A stretch of 64,000 bases of DNA from Acanthacorydalis orientalis (GCA_034766995.1 CM068317.1:9500001-9564000); one strand, 5' to 3'; positions 33,711 to 45,005 are shown, counted from the first letter of the stretch. Translations and numbers: made by a program. Notes: generated from the letters alone by a model not told the origin.

Positions 33711-34130
33711 TTAATTGCATGCGAATTCAATAGACAGATCGCCAAATGCCGTTTCATACAACTCTGTGACGCATTGGTCCTTCTCCTCCGGCGGCTGGGA
33801 ATGTCGCGGAGGGACTGACGTCATTGTCATTATCCTTTTATATCCACACAGCTTAGTAAGTATATTCATATGCGTTCCTATATAGATTTTTAATAAAGGT
33901 TTACATATTTCAGACGGCAGAGTGTGGGCTTTTTTATGTATGAGCAAATGTGCTAGACCGTTGTTTTCAGTTCTCCCGTTTCGATGACGCGAAATGTAGA
34001 TTTCAATACGGATTATTGTTTCATCCGTGATTTCGTTACGAAAAAGGTCTGGCACTTTTTTTACGCTATTTACCTAATCTCATTGACGTCGGTGAATTTT
34101 CAGATATTTCATTTTGCCTGTCGGTATCGG
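33711..34130. promoter_or_regulatory. GC-enriched island with a perfect CRE palindrome, candidate regulatory DNA
   Basis: TGACGTCA at 33816-33823 is the full palindromic CREB/ATF site. It lies just after GCGGCTGGGAATGTCGCGGA. A 114-codon frame is open on the minus strand (34055-33711) without recognisable domains or low-complexity bias. A short exon or an unrecognised gene cannot be ruled out. Function is inferred from composition and one motif. Confidence 0.3.
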
Positions 34131-34169
34131 TTTTATGTGTGTGTACACGTTACTGCATTATTACATACA

Positions 34170-34254
34170 TTTTTTTGAAAGCATTCACATACATACATAC
34201 ACACATGGATACATACATAAACACACACATGCATACTTACATACATACATATAT

Positions 34255-34338
<84 letters not shown>

Positions 34339-34408
34339 TAACGCATACATATATATACACACATTAACACACACACACACACACTTACATACATACACAC
34401 ATATAAGT

Positions 34409-34456
<48 letters not shown>

Positions 34457-34790
34457 ATGTATATCCTTACATACATTCATACACACATGCATTCATATAT
34501 ATACACATATATACAATGTAAATCTATCCTAACATGCATATATCCTTACATACATACATACATATATCCTAACATCCATATATCGTTAGATATACACATA
34601 CACTCATACATTAATACACGCATGGATTTATTCATTAATATATATACAAATAGTACATATATTCTAACATACATACATATATTCTAATATACATACATAG
34701 ATATATCATTACATACATATATCCTAAATTAAATATATCCTTACATACAAATATACACACATACATTCATACACGCATGCATTCATGCAA

Positions 34791-34825
<35 letters not shown>

Positions 34826-34830
34826 TAACA
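34170..34830. repeat. 650-bp compound microsatellite field
   Basis: Mixed CATA, CACA, TA and CCTTACATA units, with pure TA tracts at about 34264-34330 and 34411-34448, and another at 34795-34822. The 182-codon frame through it translates as Tyr-Ile-His repeats and is not a gene. Confidence 0.95.
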
Positions 34831-34844
34831 TACATACAAATATA

Positions 34845-34990
34845 CATACATCAATGGATTACTAGATCCATGCGCAGCTTCAAAGAATTGATAATCATTT
34901 ATTGAACATTTGATTAGAATTTGTTTGTCATTTGTGGGATGAAAAAATATTAGTTAATAATTCATTTCTAAAAATCTGAATAAATTATCA
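34845..34990 (+). repeat. dispersed repeat R1, partial copy
   Basis: Contains ATTGATAATCATTTATTGAA, CATTTGTGGGATGAAAAAAT and AATTCATTTCTAAAAATCTG in R1 order. Confidence 0.65.
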
Positions 34991-35384
34991 ATTTATCTGG
35001 TTAATATTTATCTTTTTCTATTTATTAGTATGTCAGATATGTAAATACCAAGATTTATTTCTACATTTAATAATAAAATTCATGTAGAACAGTGATACTA
35101 TCTTGTTCATTAAATATTTAATGAAAATAATAGCCAATGAATTTAAATAAAACATATATGAATATATGTTCTCATCAAAATTCAATAACTGTAAAATTGT
35201 CCATAAAACATTAAAAGTATAAATATTTTTAATGAAAGGAAATAGATTTCAAATTTGTGATTGATATTTGACATGAATAAATATTAACATAATTAAGTTA
35301 TGTCTTGAATGCAAATTAATAAATTCGAATAAATATTCGATTGTGTCTTTCCACATAATCCGTTATATCGAATAAAAGATTATC

Positions 35385-35712
35385 AGTAATTTATTACTTA
35401 CCAATTATACGAATATCTATAATCTGCATCTAAATTAATCTACTATATTTATGTATTATTTTAAGGGATGGTTCATCTATAGTTGACAATATGCATATTG
35501 TCTGTATATGAAAATATATTGTATTTATCGACCTTCATGTCAAAAGTGAATTAATAGTAAAAATACATAAACGCACGTAGAAAATTTGGTGAACTCCTGA
35601 ATACATTCCTAAATATACAATCCATTACATTTAACAAAACATAAGTAGATTATTGTTTACCAATTATACGAATATCTATTATCTGCATTCAAAATTAAAC
35701 ATCTACATATAT
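35385..35712 (+). repeat. direct repeat, about 60 bp, spacing 259 bp
   Basis: TACCAATTATACGAATATCTAT..TCTGCAT occurs at about 35399 and 35658 with few differences. The DNA between is unique in the window. Confidence 0.75.
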
Positions 35713-36124
35713 ATATATATATATAAAGCGAGTGTATATATATATATATATATACATTTATATGGATAGATATAACATTGTGTATGTATAATGATCCATG
35801 TAATATAGTTTCTATACATCCATTTGACGAACGATAAATTTGCGATAAACTTTCACCAGTGCATATTAAATCCGACTGAAAGAAAAATGCAAACGAGCGT
35901 TTTATTATCGTTTCTAATGCAATATCGTTCCAATGCCATTGTCTTTTGGAATAATTTAATTTTCTATATCGTTTATTAGATCAAATAAACATAAATTATC
36001 TTTCAAATCACTATAATCATATTAATCGAATCTATGTTTTACATACAAAAGTATTTTCTTATATGCGTTTATAGTACAATTTTTCGATACATGCGATTAC
36101 CATATGACAACAAATACACGACCG

Positions 36125-36127
<3 letters not shown>

Positions 36128-36183
<56 letters not shown>
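36128..36183. repeat. (TA)n microsatellite
   Basis: 56 bp of perfect TA. Confidence 0.97.
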
Positions 36184-36187
<4 letters not shown>

Positions 36188-36607
36188 TTTTATACGTATA
36201 AATATATGTACGCACGAAATATGATCAAAACTTTTGTAAATAAGTGATATCCAATTTTCTAAATATTTTTTTAAATTACACATCCATAAAAAACGAGTTA
36301 ATATTTTTCTAGTGAGAAATAAATCCATTAAAGCAAATTTTAAGTCAATAATCACTTCGACGCTTATAGTTCTGGCTCAAATACTGCAAGTAATCGACAA
36401 ATCATTTTTACATTTTGCTCACCTCAGACATTCCTAAGTGATAGAATGAAAACTGCACATCCAAAGAGTGTTTGAATTTAATATATTATTTTCAAAACAA
36501 AGCAATTTTAACAGAAGATTATAATTTTTAAAAAGTATTCACACGAACTCGTTTTTCGATTTCAGTACTAACACAATATTTCAGCTGTTATTTTAATATT
36601 ATACATA

Positions 36608-37406
36608 TTAAGTTGGTAGGAAAATAATTGCGGTTTTTGTTTTCTGAATTCGAATATTATTTTTTTTAATGAGTGTCATTTTATAGTGTTCATGTTAATA
36701 TCATTCTAAAGTACATTTTTTGGTCTATATTTAGTAGCATCGACTAGTTTTATTACTTATTTTGTTTCAAATTGGGATATTGAATTAAAGATGGAAAATA
36801 AGCAAATAAGGCCAATTTTTTTGTATGAGTTCAAAACGAGTGGTTAAGCAGCAGAAACAGCTCGTAAAATAAATGATGATTTTGGTGCGGGTACTGCCAA
36901 AAACGTATGGTGCAATGGTGGTTCCAAAAATGTCATGCTGCGGATGACGGCCTTGAACATGAATAAGTTGATGTCTTGAAGATGACTAGTTTTATTACTT
37001 ATTTTGCTTCAAAATGGGGTATTGAATTAAAGATGGACAAGAAGCAAATAAGAGCATTTTTTGCATGAGTCCAAAACTAGTGATAAATCAATAGAAACTG
37101 GTCGTAAATTAAACGTTACTTTTGGGGTGGGAACCGTTAGGGAATGTATCATGCAATGGTGGTTCCAAAAATTTCGTGCTGGAGACGAGAAGCTTGAAGA
37201 TGAAGTAAGTCGTGGGCATCCTTTTTCAGTTTATAACGACCAACTGAAGGCATTAGTTAAATTACAGCCACACACAACAATTCAAGATCTTACACAAAAT
37301 TTAGGTGTTGATCATCTTATAGTTCTGGATCTTTAAAATAGCTAGGAAAATCAAAAAAGCTTAACAAATGGGTCCATAAATAGCAATTAATTTTCTAATA
37401 ACCTAA
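36608..37406 (+). mobile_element. mariner family A copy with internal tandem duplication
   Basis: Left terminus TTAAGTTGGTAGGAAAATAA and right terminus TTTTCTAATAACCTAA, with TA on both sides. The helix-turn-helix coding region occurs twice (36742-36983 and 36984 to about 37215, period 242 bp). The catalytic domain is deleted as in the other family A copies, but the junction is slightly further 3', keeping the KKLNKWV codons. Confidence 0.9.
37061..37336 (+). pseudogene. mariner family A helix-turn-helix fragment
   Basis: This is the second copy of the duplicated region. It encodes the GVGTVRECIMQWWFQKFRAG motif, a DNDQLKALV-like YNDQLKALV segment and TTIQDLTQNLGVDHL, the second helix-turn-helix. 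The usual MEKKQIRA start is out of frame just upstream (37032). A stop follows LDL, close to the point where the catalytic domain has been deleted. It would encode at most a DNA-binding fragment. Confidence 0.85.
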
Positions 37407-37414
37407 TATATGCA

Positions 37415-37416
<2 letters not shown>

Positions 37417-37481
<65 letters not shown>
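37417..37481. repeat. (TA)n(GATA)n microsatellite
   Basis: 45 bp of TA followed by about five GATA units. Confidence 0.95.
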
Positions 37482-37482
<1 letters not shown>

Positions 37483-37489
37483 AGGTGTA

Positions 37490-37770
37490 AAAAAAGTATG
37501 TGCCAATAAATTTAATAAATCACGATCCTTTTAAATTAAAATATATTCTCGTCATTTTAAGATTAAGAAATACCAATCTTAACATAAAAAAAAACATTAT
37601 ACATCTTGACCAAGCAATTGGAATAACTTCACAAAAAAGTAGTGAAAATGATGGCATCCTAAATAAGAATATTAGGGATTAAATACTTTTCACATTCCAG
37701 TTGAAAAAAAAATGTTGCCGAAGCAGCAAGAATAATTTTTTCGGCTTTAGGGAGGGTGTTGTGACCCATA
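37490..37770 (+). mobile_element. mariner family D, 5' fragment
   Basis: TTAAATTAAAATATATTCTC, TACATCTTGACCAAGCAATT, CACATTCCAGTTGAAAAAAA and ATGTTGCCGAAGCAGCAAGA match 60.76-60.96 kb in order. That is the leader and N-terminal codons of the family D transposase. No catalytic region. Confidence 0.75.
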
Positions 37771-38021
37771 AAAAATTCAAGAACTGCTAAAATATTAGAA
37801 GTCCGTGCATTAAACTATTGCTATTTTGTGTCTAAATGTTTAGCCTTATTTAAGTGTTAAATGTTAGCCTTCTAGTGACTATATTTAAAAAACGATTATT
37901 CAAAAGCTGATTTAAAAATTGCTTCTTGATAAATATATTTAATATTTTGGATTTTTATTGGTGACAAATACATTTTAACTATTTGAAATTAATTAACGAA
38001 TGAATTAAAAAGTTATTAGTT

Positions 38022-38134
38022 GTAAGAAACCATTCTATACTTTTAAATTGAATCAATCATAACTCTGTTTTAAACTAAAATATTTTCTTGTCGTTTTAGG
38101 ACTTTTAAGTGCCAACTGTAACAATTAAATACAC

Positions 38135-38140
<6 letters not shown>
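38022..38140 (+). mobile_element. mariner family D, second 5' fragment
   Basis: ATACTTTTAAATTGAATCAA and TTTTCTTGTCGTTTTAGGAC match 60.72-60.79 kb. It covers the outermost 5' part and overlaps in content with the fragment at 37490 (the ATATTCTCGTCATTTTA portion), yet lies downstream of it. Confidence 0.7.
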
Positions 38141-38176
<36 letters not shown>

Positions 38177-38205
38177 ATGTATATGTATATATATATATAT
38201 ATATA
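38139..38205. repeat. (TA)n microsatellite
   Basis: TA tracts with a TGTATGTATATG interruption. Confidence 0.95.
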
Positions 38206-38352
38206 GGCCAAGCATTTGGCAAACATACTTCTTACTTTATTTAATTTCTATTCCTTTTGTTTCTACTTTATTCGGAAGAACGAACTCATTGAATATCACT
38301 TTTGTTTATCGGTGTGTTTTTATATCAATCCTATTCATCTCTTATGTCTTCT

Positions 38353-38354
<2 letters not shown>

Positions 38355-38409
<55 letters not shown>

Positions 38410-38438
38410 GTATCTATATATATATATATATATATATA
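38355..38438. repeat. (TA)n microsatellite
   Basis: TA with AATA and GTATC interruptions, about 84 bp. Confidence 0.95.
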
Positions 38439-38852
38439 CGCACTATATTAGATTTACAGTTAAATAAGCTTATTTTTTGATACGTTCAGTTATCGACCCA
38501 TCCTTAAATCCCAAATAAGGTCATATTCTCTTATCTGTAAGTGGTGGACTCTATATTTTGAGTAATCTGGCTAAAAGCTTCATTTTTAGTCACAATAAAA
38601 GTTAATACAAAATACAACACAGACAATAAAAAATAAAAAAAATACTTGACAAATAGTTCTCAGATATTCTAAAAAGTGGTTTTATGAATAGATTACTTAT
38701 AAAAAAGATAATATTTGTCTGTAGTATAGGAATACACAGGTGTCAGTGGCGACAAACACGATTCGAAGAATTAAATTCTCATTTAACATCAAATAATACA
38801 TTTCCATACTTTTTTCTACATATTTTCGTATGTATTACTTTCCTCTATATAT

Positions 38853-38902
<50 letters not shown>

Positions 38903-38964
38903 GTTTTTAAAACAATCACACATGATAATTTCATACAACTGTTAAACATCTTTATATATTCATA

Positions 38965-39002
<38 letters not shown>

Positions 39003-39060
39003 CAAAACATGTATGTAAAAACATATAAATTTTACATCTTAATGTAAATATATATATATA
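38439..39060. other. AT-rich noncoding stretch with TA arrays
   Basis: TA arrays lie at 38856-38900, 38968-39000 and 39049-39062. Nothing else recognised. Confidence 0.6.
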
Positions 39061-39430
39061 TATGAAACTGGGAATTATGTTTGACGCACGATACATTAAT
39101 TCGATTCTAATGCGACCCCCGTATTTTCTTAATCAGTTTTCAGATCGTAAAGATCGATCACGTTCACTTTGACAACGGACAACTGATACCTGCCGTATAC
39201 ACACACACAATCATATATACATATATACATAGGTGTGTATATGTATTCGTATATAAAAGTACATAGAGAATGTAAAGCTGTAAAAGCCGCAGAGTCTGCT
39301 ACAAATGTTTGCGTGCTTCTTGACACACGCGACCGACTGACGGATTGTTATCAGTATCACAGTCCATGACGTCACCTCACACCCTTGTCACAATGGACTA
39401 GGTCGAACTGTTAACATTGTTCTTTCCCCC
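39061..39430. promoter_or_regulatory. GC-enriched island with a perfect CRE palindrome, candidate regulatory DNA
   Basis: TGACGTCA at 39367-39374 is the second exact CREB/ATF palindrome in a GC island of this window. Around it are CpGs and a GACCGACTGACGG run. No open frame of interest. Function inferred. Confidence 0.3.
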
Positions 39431-40159
39431 AACAAATAATATATATATATATAACTGAAATAAGACGAAATCTATTGATATGTATCAGTTTTACGTTAAG
39501 AATTAATTACTTACAATTTCAAATTAATCAAAGTAAAAGTTGAAACTCATCTAGTTGAATACACGAATTCTTATCAGTAGGGTTTGAGTTATACGATGCA
39601 TTTGTTTGAGAAAAAAAAGTGTATGTTGTATGTATTTTATTTAATATTCAATTAATACAGAAACAATTACAGTTTTATCAAAGGCAGTATTTCAGGGGTG
39701 TTCAAAAACGAATGGAAATTTTAAACCATAATAAGAGTCTATTTATAACTGGTTTCTGAATTAAAATACATTTTGTATTATGCGAGTATATTATAAATGA
39801 ATTTATTTTCTAGTGATATGTTAAATAGTCGTATTGTCATTGTAAGTGTTAGGAATATGTGATAATTTACATAAAAATATAACGTTTATATGTTATATTT
39901 TTAAATAAATGAAGACATGTTCATAATTATTGTTCTGACTACAATATTGGGTTAATTATTTAATAACAAATTTTGTACAAATTTGATATAAAGCTGTCTG
40001 GGTGATATATGAGTAACTGATGAAATTTTTAATTTTCTTTATAACACTTTTTCAGTCACTTTGAATTTATTAGGAAATAAAGACATTTTATTTTTAATAA
40101 ATGAACGACTTCAAATTAGAATTGTTTCATTGTTCTAATATATGTCATAAATTTAAATC
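39431..40159. other. AT-rich noncoding stretch
   Basis: Nothing recognised apart from a very short TA tract at 39441. Confidence 0.6.
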
Positions 40160-40270
40160 TGAAGTGCTTATCATGTATACCAGGGGGCTCTTCCTACTAC
40201 TCGGTAGGATCATCTGTCTCCGGGGGAGGGGGGGATCGGCCCCCGTTCCCTCTCCTGACTTGCTTCGTTC
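40160..40270. other. isolated G/C-rich patch
   Basis: CCAGGGGGCTCTTCCTACTA, then GGGGGAGGGGGGATCGGCCC, in an otherwise AT-rich region. The abrupt edges suggest an inserted fragment, but no partner terminus was found. Confidence 0.35.
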
Positions 40271-40298
40271 GTATCACAAATTTTCGCTCAATATCGTA

Positions 40299-40329
<31 letters not shown>

Positions 40330-40389
40330 AGTATGACTATATAATAATTCTCTCAGATATATTGCAACGTAGTTGCCTCATATATAAAA

Positions 40390-41213
40390 TATACGAGGGT
40401 CGTTTGATAATGTTTGCCACCACCATTCATTTGGTAACGTCACGGCTATCAAGTGTCACTTTTCAAATTAACATAGGAATAATTTTAAACAGAAGCGATG
40501 CGTTTTTCACGTTCTACAGATGTTTGAAGTAAGCATTGTAGCAGTTACCGCAAAAATGGAAAAAAGCGAGCAAGAATTTTTGCGCCGTTTTATTACCGTG
40601 GATGAAACATGGATCCACCACTACACACCTGAGTCGAAGTAGCAGTGAAAGCAGTGGACAACGTTTATGAAAGTGAGCTGAAGAAGTCGAAGACCGTTTT
40701 GTCGGCTGAAAAGGTGATGGTCACTGTTTCTTGGGATTCCCAATAAATCATCCTGATTGACTACTTAAAGAGGGAAAAACGATAACAAGAGCCTATTATG
40801 CAACATTATTGGACCGTTTGAAAGAAGAGCTGAAACAAAAGCGGTCAAGATTGGCGCACAAAAAATACTCTTTTACCACTACAACACACCGTCTCTCAAA
40901 TCGACCGTCGCAATCGATTGTCGCAATAACAAAATTGCACGAATTAATCTGTGAATTGATTCCTCATCCACCCTATTCTCCGAACTTGGCATCGTGCGAC
41001 TTCTTTCTCTTCCCAAACTTAAAAATTTGGCTCTTTGGGAAAAAATGCTCATCGAATGAGGATGTCATCACTGCCATGAATGCGTATTTTTCAGACTTAC
41101 TGGACCAAGTGTTTATCCCTCAATGGAGATTATGTTGAAAACAATATCAATTTTTCCGAAAACACTTTGTTTAACTTGCTCTTTTATCATACTTATCAAA
41201 CCATCCACGTATG
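40390..41213 (+). mobile_element. mariner family C, internally deleted copy
   Basis: Left terminus TACGAGGGTCGTTTGATAAT; right terminus ATACTTATCAAACCATCCAC, roughly its complement. The DNA-binding half is deleted near 40490-40550, where GTTCTACAGATGTTTGAAG leads straight into catalytic-domain sequence. Distinct from families A, B and F. Confidence 0.88.
40560..41138 (+). pseudogene. mariner family C transposase, catalytic half (broken)
   Basis: The first catalytic Asp is present in RRFITVDETWIHHYTPESK (40590-40640), which then hits a stop. The second is lost: HHDNAP reads YHYNTP (around 40877). The third survives in YSPNLASCDFFLFPNLK (40975-41030). At least two frameshifts separate these blocks. 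The longest open piece, 40809-41138, mixes a wrong-frame section with the correct C-terminal end. Family resemblance is to the mellifera/mauritiana-type mariners with ACGAGGGT ends. Confidence 0.85.
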
Positions 41214-41440
41214 TTAGTATGTCTATATAATCACTCTTGCAGTTACATTGCAAGGTTGTTGTTTCATATAATCGGACATTTAATTGTAGTTGTTATGATA
41301 CCAATATCATAATTTTTCGTGAAAATTTCATATAACTTTGGGTATCATCGTTAATAATAATTTAATACAAAATTTCTACACTTTTTTAATTTTTTTGTCC
41401 ATTTTTTGAAATTCTAAAGGGTAAATTTACATGCAAACAT

Positions 41441-41533
<93 letters not shown>

Positions 41534-41860
41534 GTTTATTAAGAAAAATTTATAAGTTTTCAATCTCTTAGTCTTGTAGAATAAATTGAAAAGTTTTACT
41601 GTCATTTATTTAAGCATATTATTTCACAGCTATCAATAAGTGGATTAATTCTTTTATACCAGTATTATAAAACATACTTGTTAGTAATACCTTCTTGCTG
41701 AAGAAAACTCTATAAAAAGTCTGATTATCATCAAATACAAACATCTTTAGCTGTAAACAGCTGGGAAGATATAAATATTCCATTATAAACATAAGACGTC
41801 GATTCTTTTGTACCTGCCGTGAATGCCAAACATAATTACGATTATGATTTATAATCTATA
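41214..41860. other. AT-rich noncoding stretch
   Basis: No gene seen; it contains the CA/TA array at 41440-41530. Confidence 0.6.
41440..41530. repeat. (CA)n(TA)n microsatellite
   Basis: A short CA tract then about 74 bp of perfect TA, the longest uninterrupted TA run seen. Confidence 0.97.
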
Positions 41861-42300
41861 AAGTGACTTCGTCTGTAATAAAATACCAATATGCTCGGTG
41901 TAGCGGCGCACGAGACATCAAAGGCGATGTCTTTATCGTTTGGAAAAGACGTCGTCGTGCGCCTGGTTTTGTTTCGGAGGGCGATAACGGCGCGCGCGGT
42001 CGACGTCGAACTGGGTATGGGACGTACGCGCCCGTCAACGAAATTGATGTAAAGCATCGTTCGTAATGAAGCCATAACAGCTGTATCGATATTCTTTCAC
42101 TCGAAAAAGATTGTCATCCATGTATAATGGCTAAGAAATCAAACGCGGCTTCGAAAATGTACCAGAGATTTATATTGGGGATATTTCATTAGGTTGGTAT
42201 CCGGGCATTTATAATGAACGATTTTCATATTTCGTTTCTTGTCTTTGATTGGCTGCGGTGGGCAAACAGAACACTTCTTTTACGAAAATCGACATAATGA
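41861..42300. promoter_or_regulatory. CpG-rich island, candidate regulatory DNA
   Basis: CpG-dense core (AACGGCGCGCGCGGTCGACG at about 41986) with ATCAAAGG (41918, a TCF/LEF-type word), and a CCAAT box in reverse (GATTGGCTG, 42247). Open frames on both strands are short and unrecognised. Confidence 0.35.
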
Positions 42301-42450
42301 AAAGTAAGAAAAGGAGAAACGCGATTCAGATATTTTAATAATATAAATATGTCAGGTATTTATTGTCCGAAACTGGAATTTTAGAAAATTATTGATATAA
42401 CAATTTATGATTATTTAAAATAATTAATACTATTTGTAAATGCTAGCATT

Positions 42451-42454
42451 TATA

Positions 42455-42504
<50 letters not shown>
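42451..42504. repeat. (TA)n microsatellite
   Basis: About 50 bp of TA. Confidence 0.95.
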
Positions 42505-42507
<3 letters not shown>

Positions 42508-42540
42508 ATGTAATTGTCTTCATACGAACAATTACATCTT
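42504..42540. other. short perfect-loop hairpin
   Basis: AAGGATGTAATTGT and ACAATTACATCTT pair around a 10-base loop. It stands at the edge of a TA array and is followed by a C-rich patch (ACCCTCCCCCCGGACATTAA). Confidence 0.6.
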
Positions 42541-43064
42541 TGACAACCCTCCCCCCGGACATTAACCGCCCATCAATAACCCCCCAGACAACAGTTTTTT
42601 TTTTTGTAAACAAATAATGGCGTCTGGTGACTGAATTTTAGTGGGAAATGTTCACACTTCTAACTGACTTTTGAGACATCTGTCACTGTCAACAGTATAC
42701 GCTCTTGGAACCATCTACACGTGAACAGCGGCTTTCAATGCAAGCTCCCATTATTATGGATTGAATTTCAATTTATATTTAATTATTTAAAAACTACGTA
42801 CAAATATCTAAATATATACATTTATTCTAAGCAATTGATTATATGTTCATTTACAGGAATAATTATATTTTATGACATTAAAGAATAATTGAAAATAAAA
42901 TATTTTATTGAAAAAAAAGTTCTAACTGAAAGAATAAAATATTTAACACATTTATATTATTCATCTATCTATATAAAGTATTCAGTTACTTGTAATTTAG
43001 TTCGGAACTATTTTCTATTATATATATATATATATAACTAAAAAAAATTTCCCGCCGCTATGCG
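42541..43064. other. noncoding stretch
   Basis: A C-rich patch at 42546-42590, then AT-rich DNA with a short TA array at 43020-43036. No gene seen. Confidence 0.55.
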
Positions 43065-43400
43065 TGCGTTTTATTCGTTCTCTGATTGGTTGATATTGGT
43101 GACGTGTTTTGGTTCGTTGTGTTGTAGTTATGGATACAATTTTTAGTCATGGACAATTGTACGTAGCTGTATTACGGTGTACAATGAAAGAGTGTATACG
43201 ATTTCAGTGTAAAACTGACAAGAAATGTATTGAAAGTATTGTATTCGCTGAAGCGTTAGAGAAAAAAATTGTTACATATTTTAACATTATATTTTTTTAT
43301 GTTAAGTTTTCCAGTAAAAATTTGACGACTCACATTTTAAGCTTATTGTTTATGTGTATAAATTGATAATTTCTGTAATTTATTATGGGGAAGCGAGCGT
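43065..43400 (+). repeat. dispersed repeat R3, copy 2
   Basis: Shares ordered blocks with 28290-28620: TTATTCGTTCTCTGATTGGT, TACGGTGTACAATGAAAGAG, AGTGTAAAACTGACA, TATTGTATTCGCTGAAG and TTTTCCAGTAAAAATTTGAC. An 85-codon frame (43109-43366) lies in it, but the other copy is not open, so it is not taken as a gene. Confidence 0.75.
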
Positions 43401-43689
43401 TAGCTAGCAAGGAAAGAATATATTATCTTTTTTAAAAAAATAATATATTACAAAAATTTGTTGATTAGTTCCTATCAATTGTTTTCAGGATACAACGTGT
43501 TTTTCTAAACTATAATCCTTTCAATACGACTATTTTTTGATTAATTTCAGTAAATGGTTGGTTAGTTGGTTATTGGGATTTTAGGAACATAAAACCCTAA
43601 ATTGATAAAGGGTAATTAATTGAATTAAGAGGTAGTTAAAATTAATCAAATTTATTGTCCAAGAATTTTCCGACCACAGGTCATATAAA

Positions 43690-43696
43690 TATATAT

Positions 43697-43739
<43 letters not shown>

Positions 43740-43747
43740 TATATATG

Positions 43748-43831
<84 letters not shown>

Positions 43832-43850
43832 CATATATATAAATATATAT

Positions 43851-43893
<43 letters not shown>

Positions 43894-43901
43894 TATATAT
43901 G

Positions 43902-43948
<47 letters not shown>

Positions 43949-43956
43949 ATATTTAT
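43690..43956. repeat. higher-order TA repeat, 154-bp period
   Basis: Landmarks inside the TA array repeat: AAATATATATACACAT at 43687 and 43841, and the ATAGACATATATATG landmark (its G at 43736 and 43890), both 154 bp apart. A whole interrupted array has been duplicated in tandem. Confidence 0.9.
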
Positions 43957-44380
43957 TTAAGAATTTTCCTAGAATTTTTCAAGAATTATCCGGATAAAAC
44001 ATATAGTCCTGGAAAGTCATGTCCCATCAATATTTTATATTGAGTTCACTATGTAAATTATTTACCAGACAGAAATTTCTAAAAATCAGTAAGACATATA
44101 TATCTTGTCAGTAAGAAAATGGTTAGTAGTAAAAAAAGCACTATATCTCTATTTAAGTTTTGAACAACCTAGATTCAAATAAAATAAATAATATAAAATT
44201 GTACTTATCAACAATATAAATTGCACTGATCTTAATCTATAGTTAATTTTATTTTTTTCGGTGAACTTAATGAAATTGTAAATATATAAAAATTATTTTT
44301 GACTTTAATTCGTTAGATTACAATTAATAAGAAATAAATACTTATTTTTATTAAAAATGATTATAAATGAATCACATTTA

Positions 44381-44425
<45 letters not shown>

Positions 44426-44490
44426 AAATGGTTGTATGTTTTAAGAAAAACGTATAGGACGTTCGAAACATCTCAAACTATACAAGATGT
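43957..44490. other. AT-rich noncoding stretch
   Basis: Contains a TA array at 44383-44425; nothing else recognised. Confidence 0.6.
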
Positions 44491-44870
44491 ATCGCGTCCC
44501 GTTTATAAATTGCCGACTATTTTTTTCCTCCTCGTGTATCGTAAAAGGAAGACACCCAGATAAGGAAAAAAGAATATATAATCAATTTTTCAAATATTTT
44601 ATAGTACAAGATCGCTCAAGAGAAAAATGGCTTAATATACGGATAAGCATTCGGGTGCGGCGCGACGGAAAGCGTCGACGTGAATCCGTCGATATCAAAG
44701 CATGGCGTATCCAATATTCCGGCGGCCGCTTGTATCACGATGTATAGATAAATAGATTCACAAAGCAAGTTAAGTGTGGTATCCTTTCATACAAGACTTA
44801 ATCTGAAGCGATTGATCTTTTTCTTCTGTACTCGAATATGACGACGACGACGACGACAACGCGATGTCTT
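44491..44870. other. GC-enriched island
   Basis: CGGGTGCGGCGCGACGGAAA at about 44652 and a (GAC)n-like run at 44838-44862. The 86-codon frame is basic-rich but unrecognised. Confidence 0.35.
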
Positions 44871-44985
44871 TTGATTTTTTTTTAATTTCTCTCTTGATGT
44901 AGACATTTCTGTCAGATATTATATTGACGGATTTAATACATTTTTTTCAATTTAATATCTTTAATATTTATGTTAAAACACGAAC

Positions 44986-45005
44986 ATACACACACACACA
45001 CATAA

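Larger units (their letters stand above)
34991..36607. other. AT-rich noncoding stretch
   Basis: No gene seen. It contains a 60-bp direct repeat (35385-35455 and 35646-35712), TA arrays at 35706-35755 and 36128-36183, and otherwise unrecognised DNA. Confidence 0.55.

Noticed and set aside
33711..34055. 114-codon minus-strand frame in a GC island
   Set aside because: Not low-complexity, so not dismissed lightly, but no domain, homologous motif, splice context or copy supports it. Kept only as an island.
34139..34687. 182-codon open frame
   Set aside because: It translates as Tyr-Ile-His-Thr repeats from TA/CATA microsatellite and is open in several frames and on both strands.
40160..40270. 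GC-rich patch as a possible tRNA or SINE head
   Set aside because: No A/B box arrangement or cloverleaf could be traced by eye.
43109..43366. 85-codon frame in repeat R3
   Set aside because: The sister copy at 28.3-28.6 kb is not open in this frame, so coding is not conserved.
43655..43960. 101-codon open frame and its antisense 91-codon frame
   Set aside because: Pure TA microsatellite translation.
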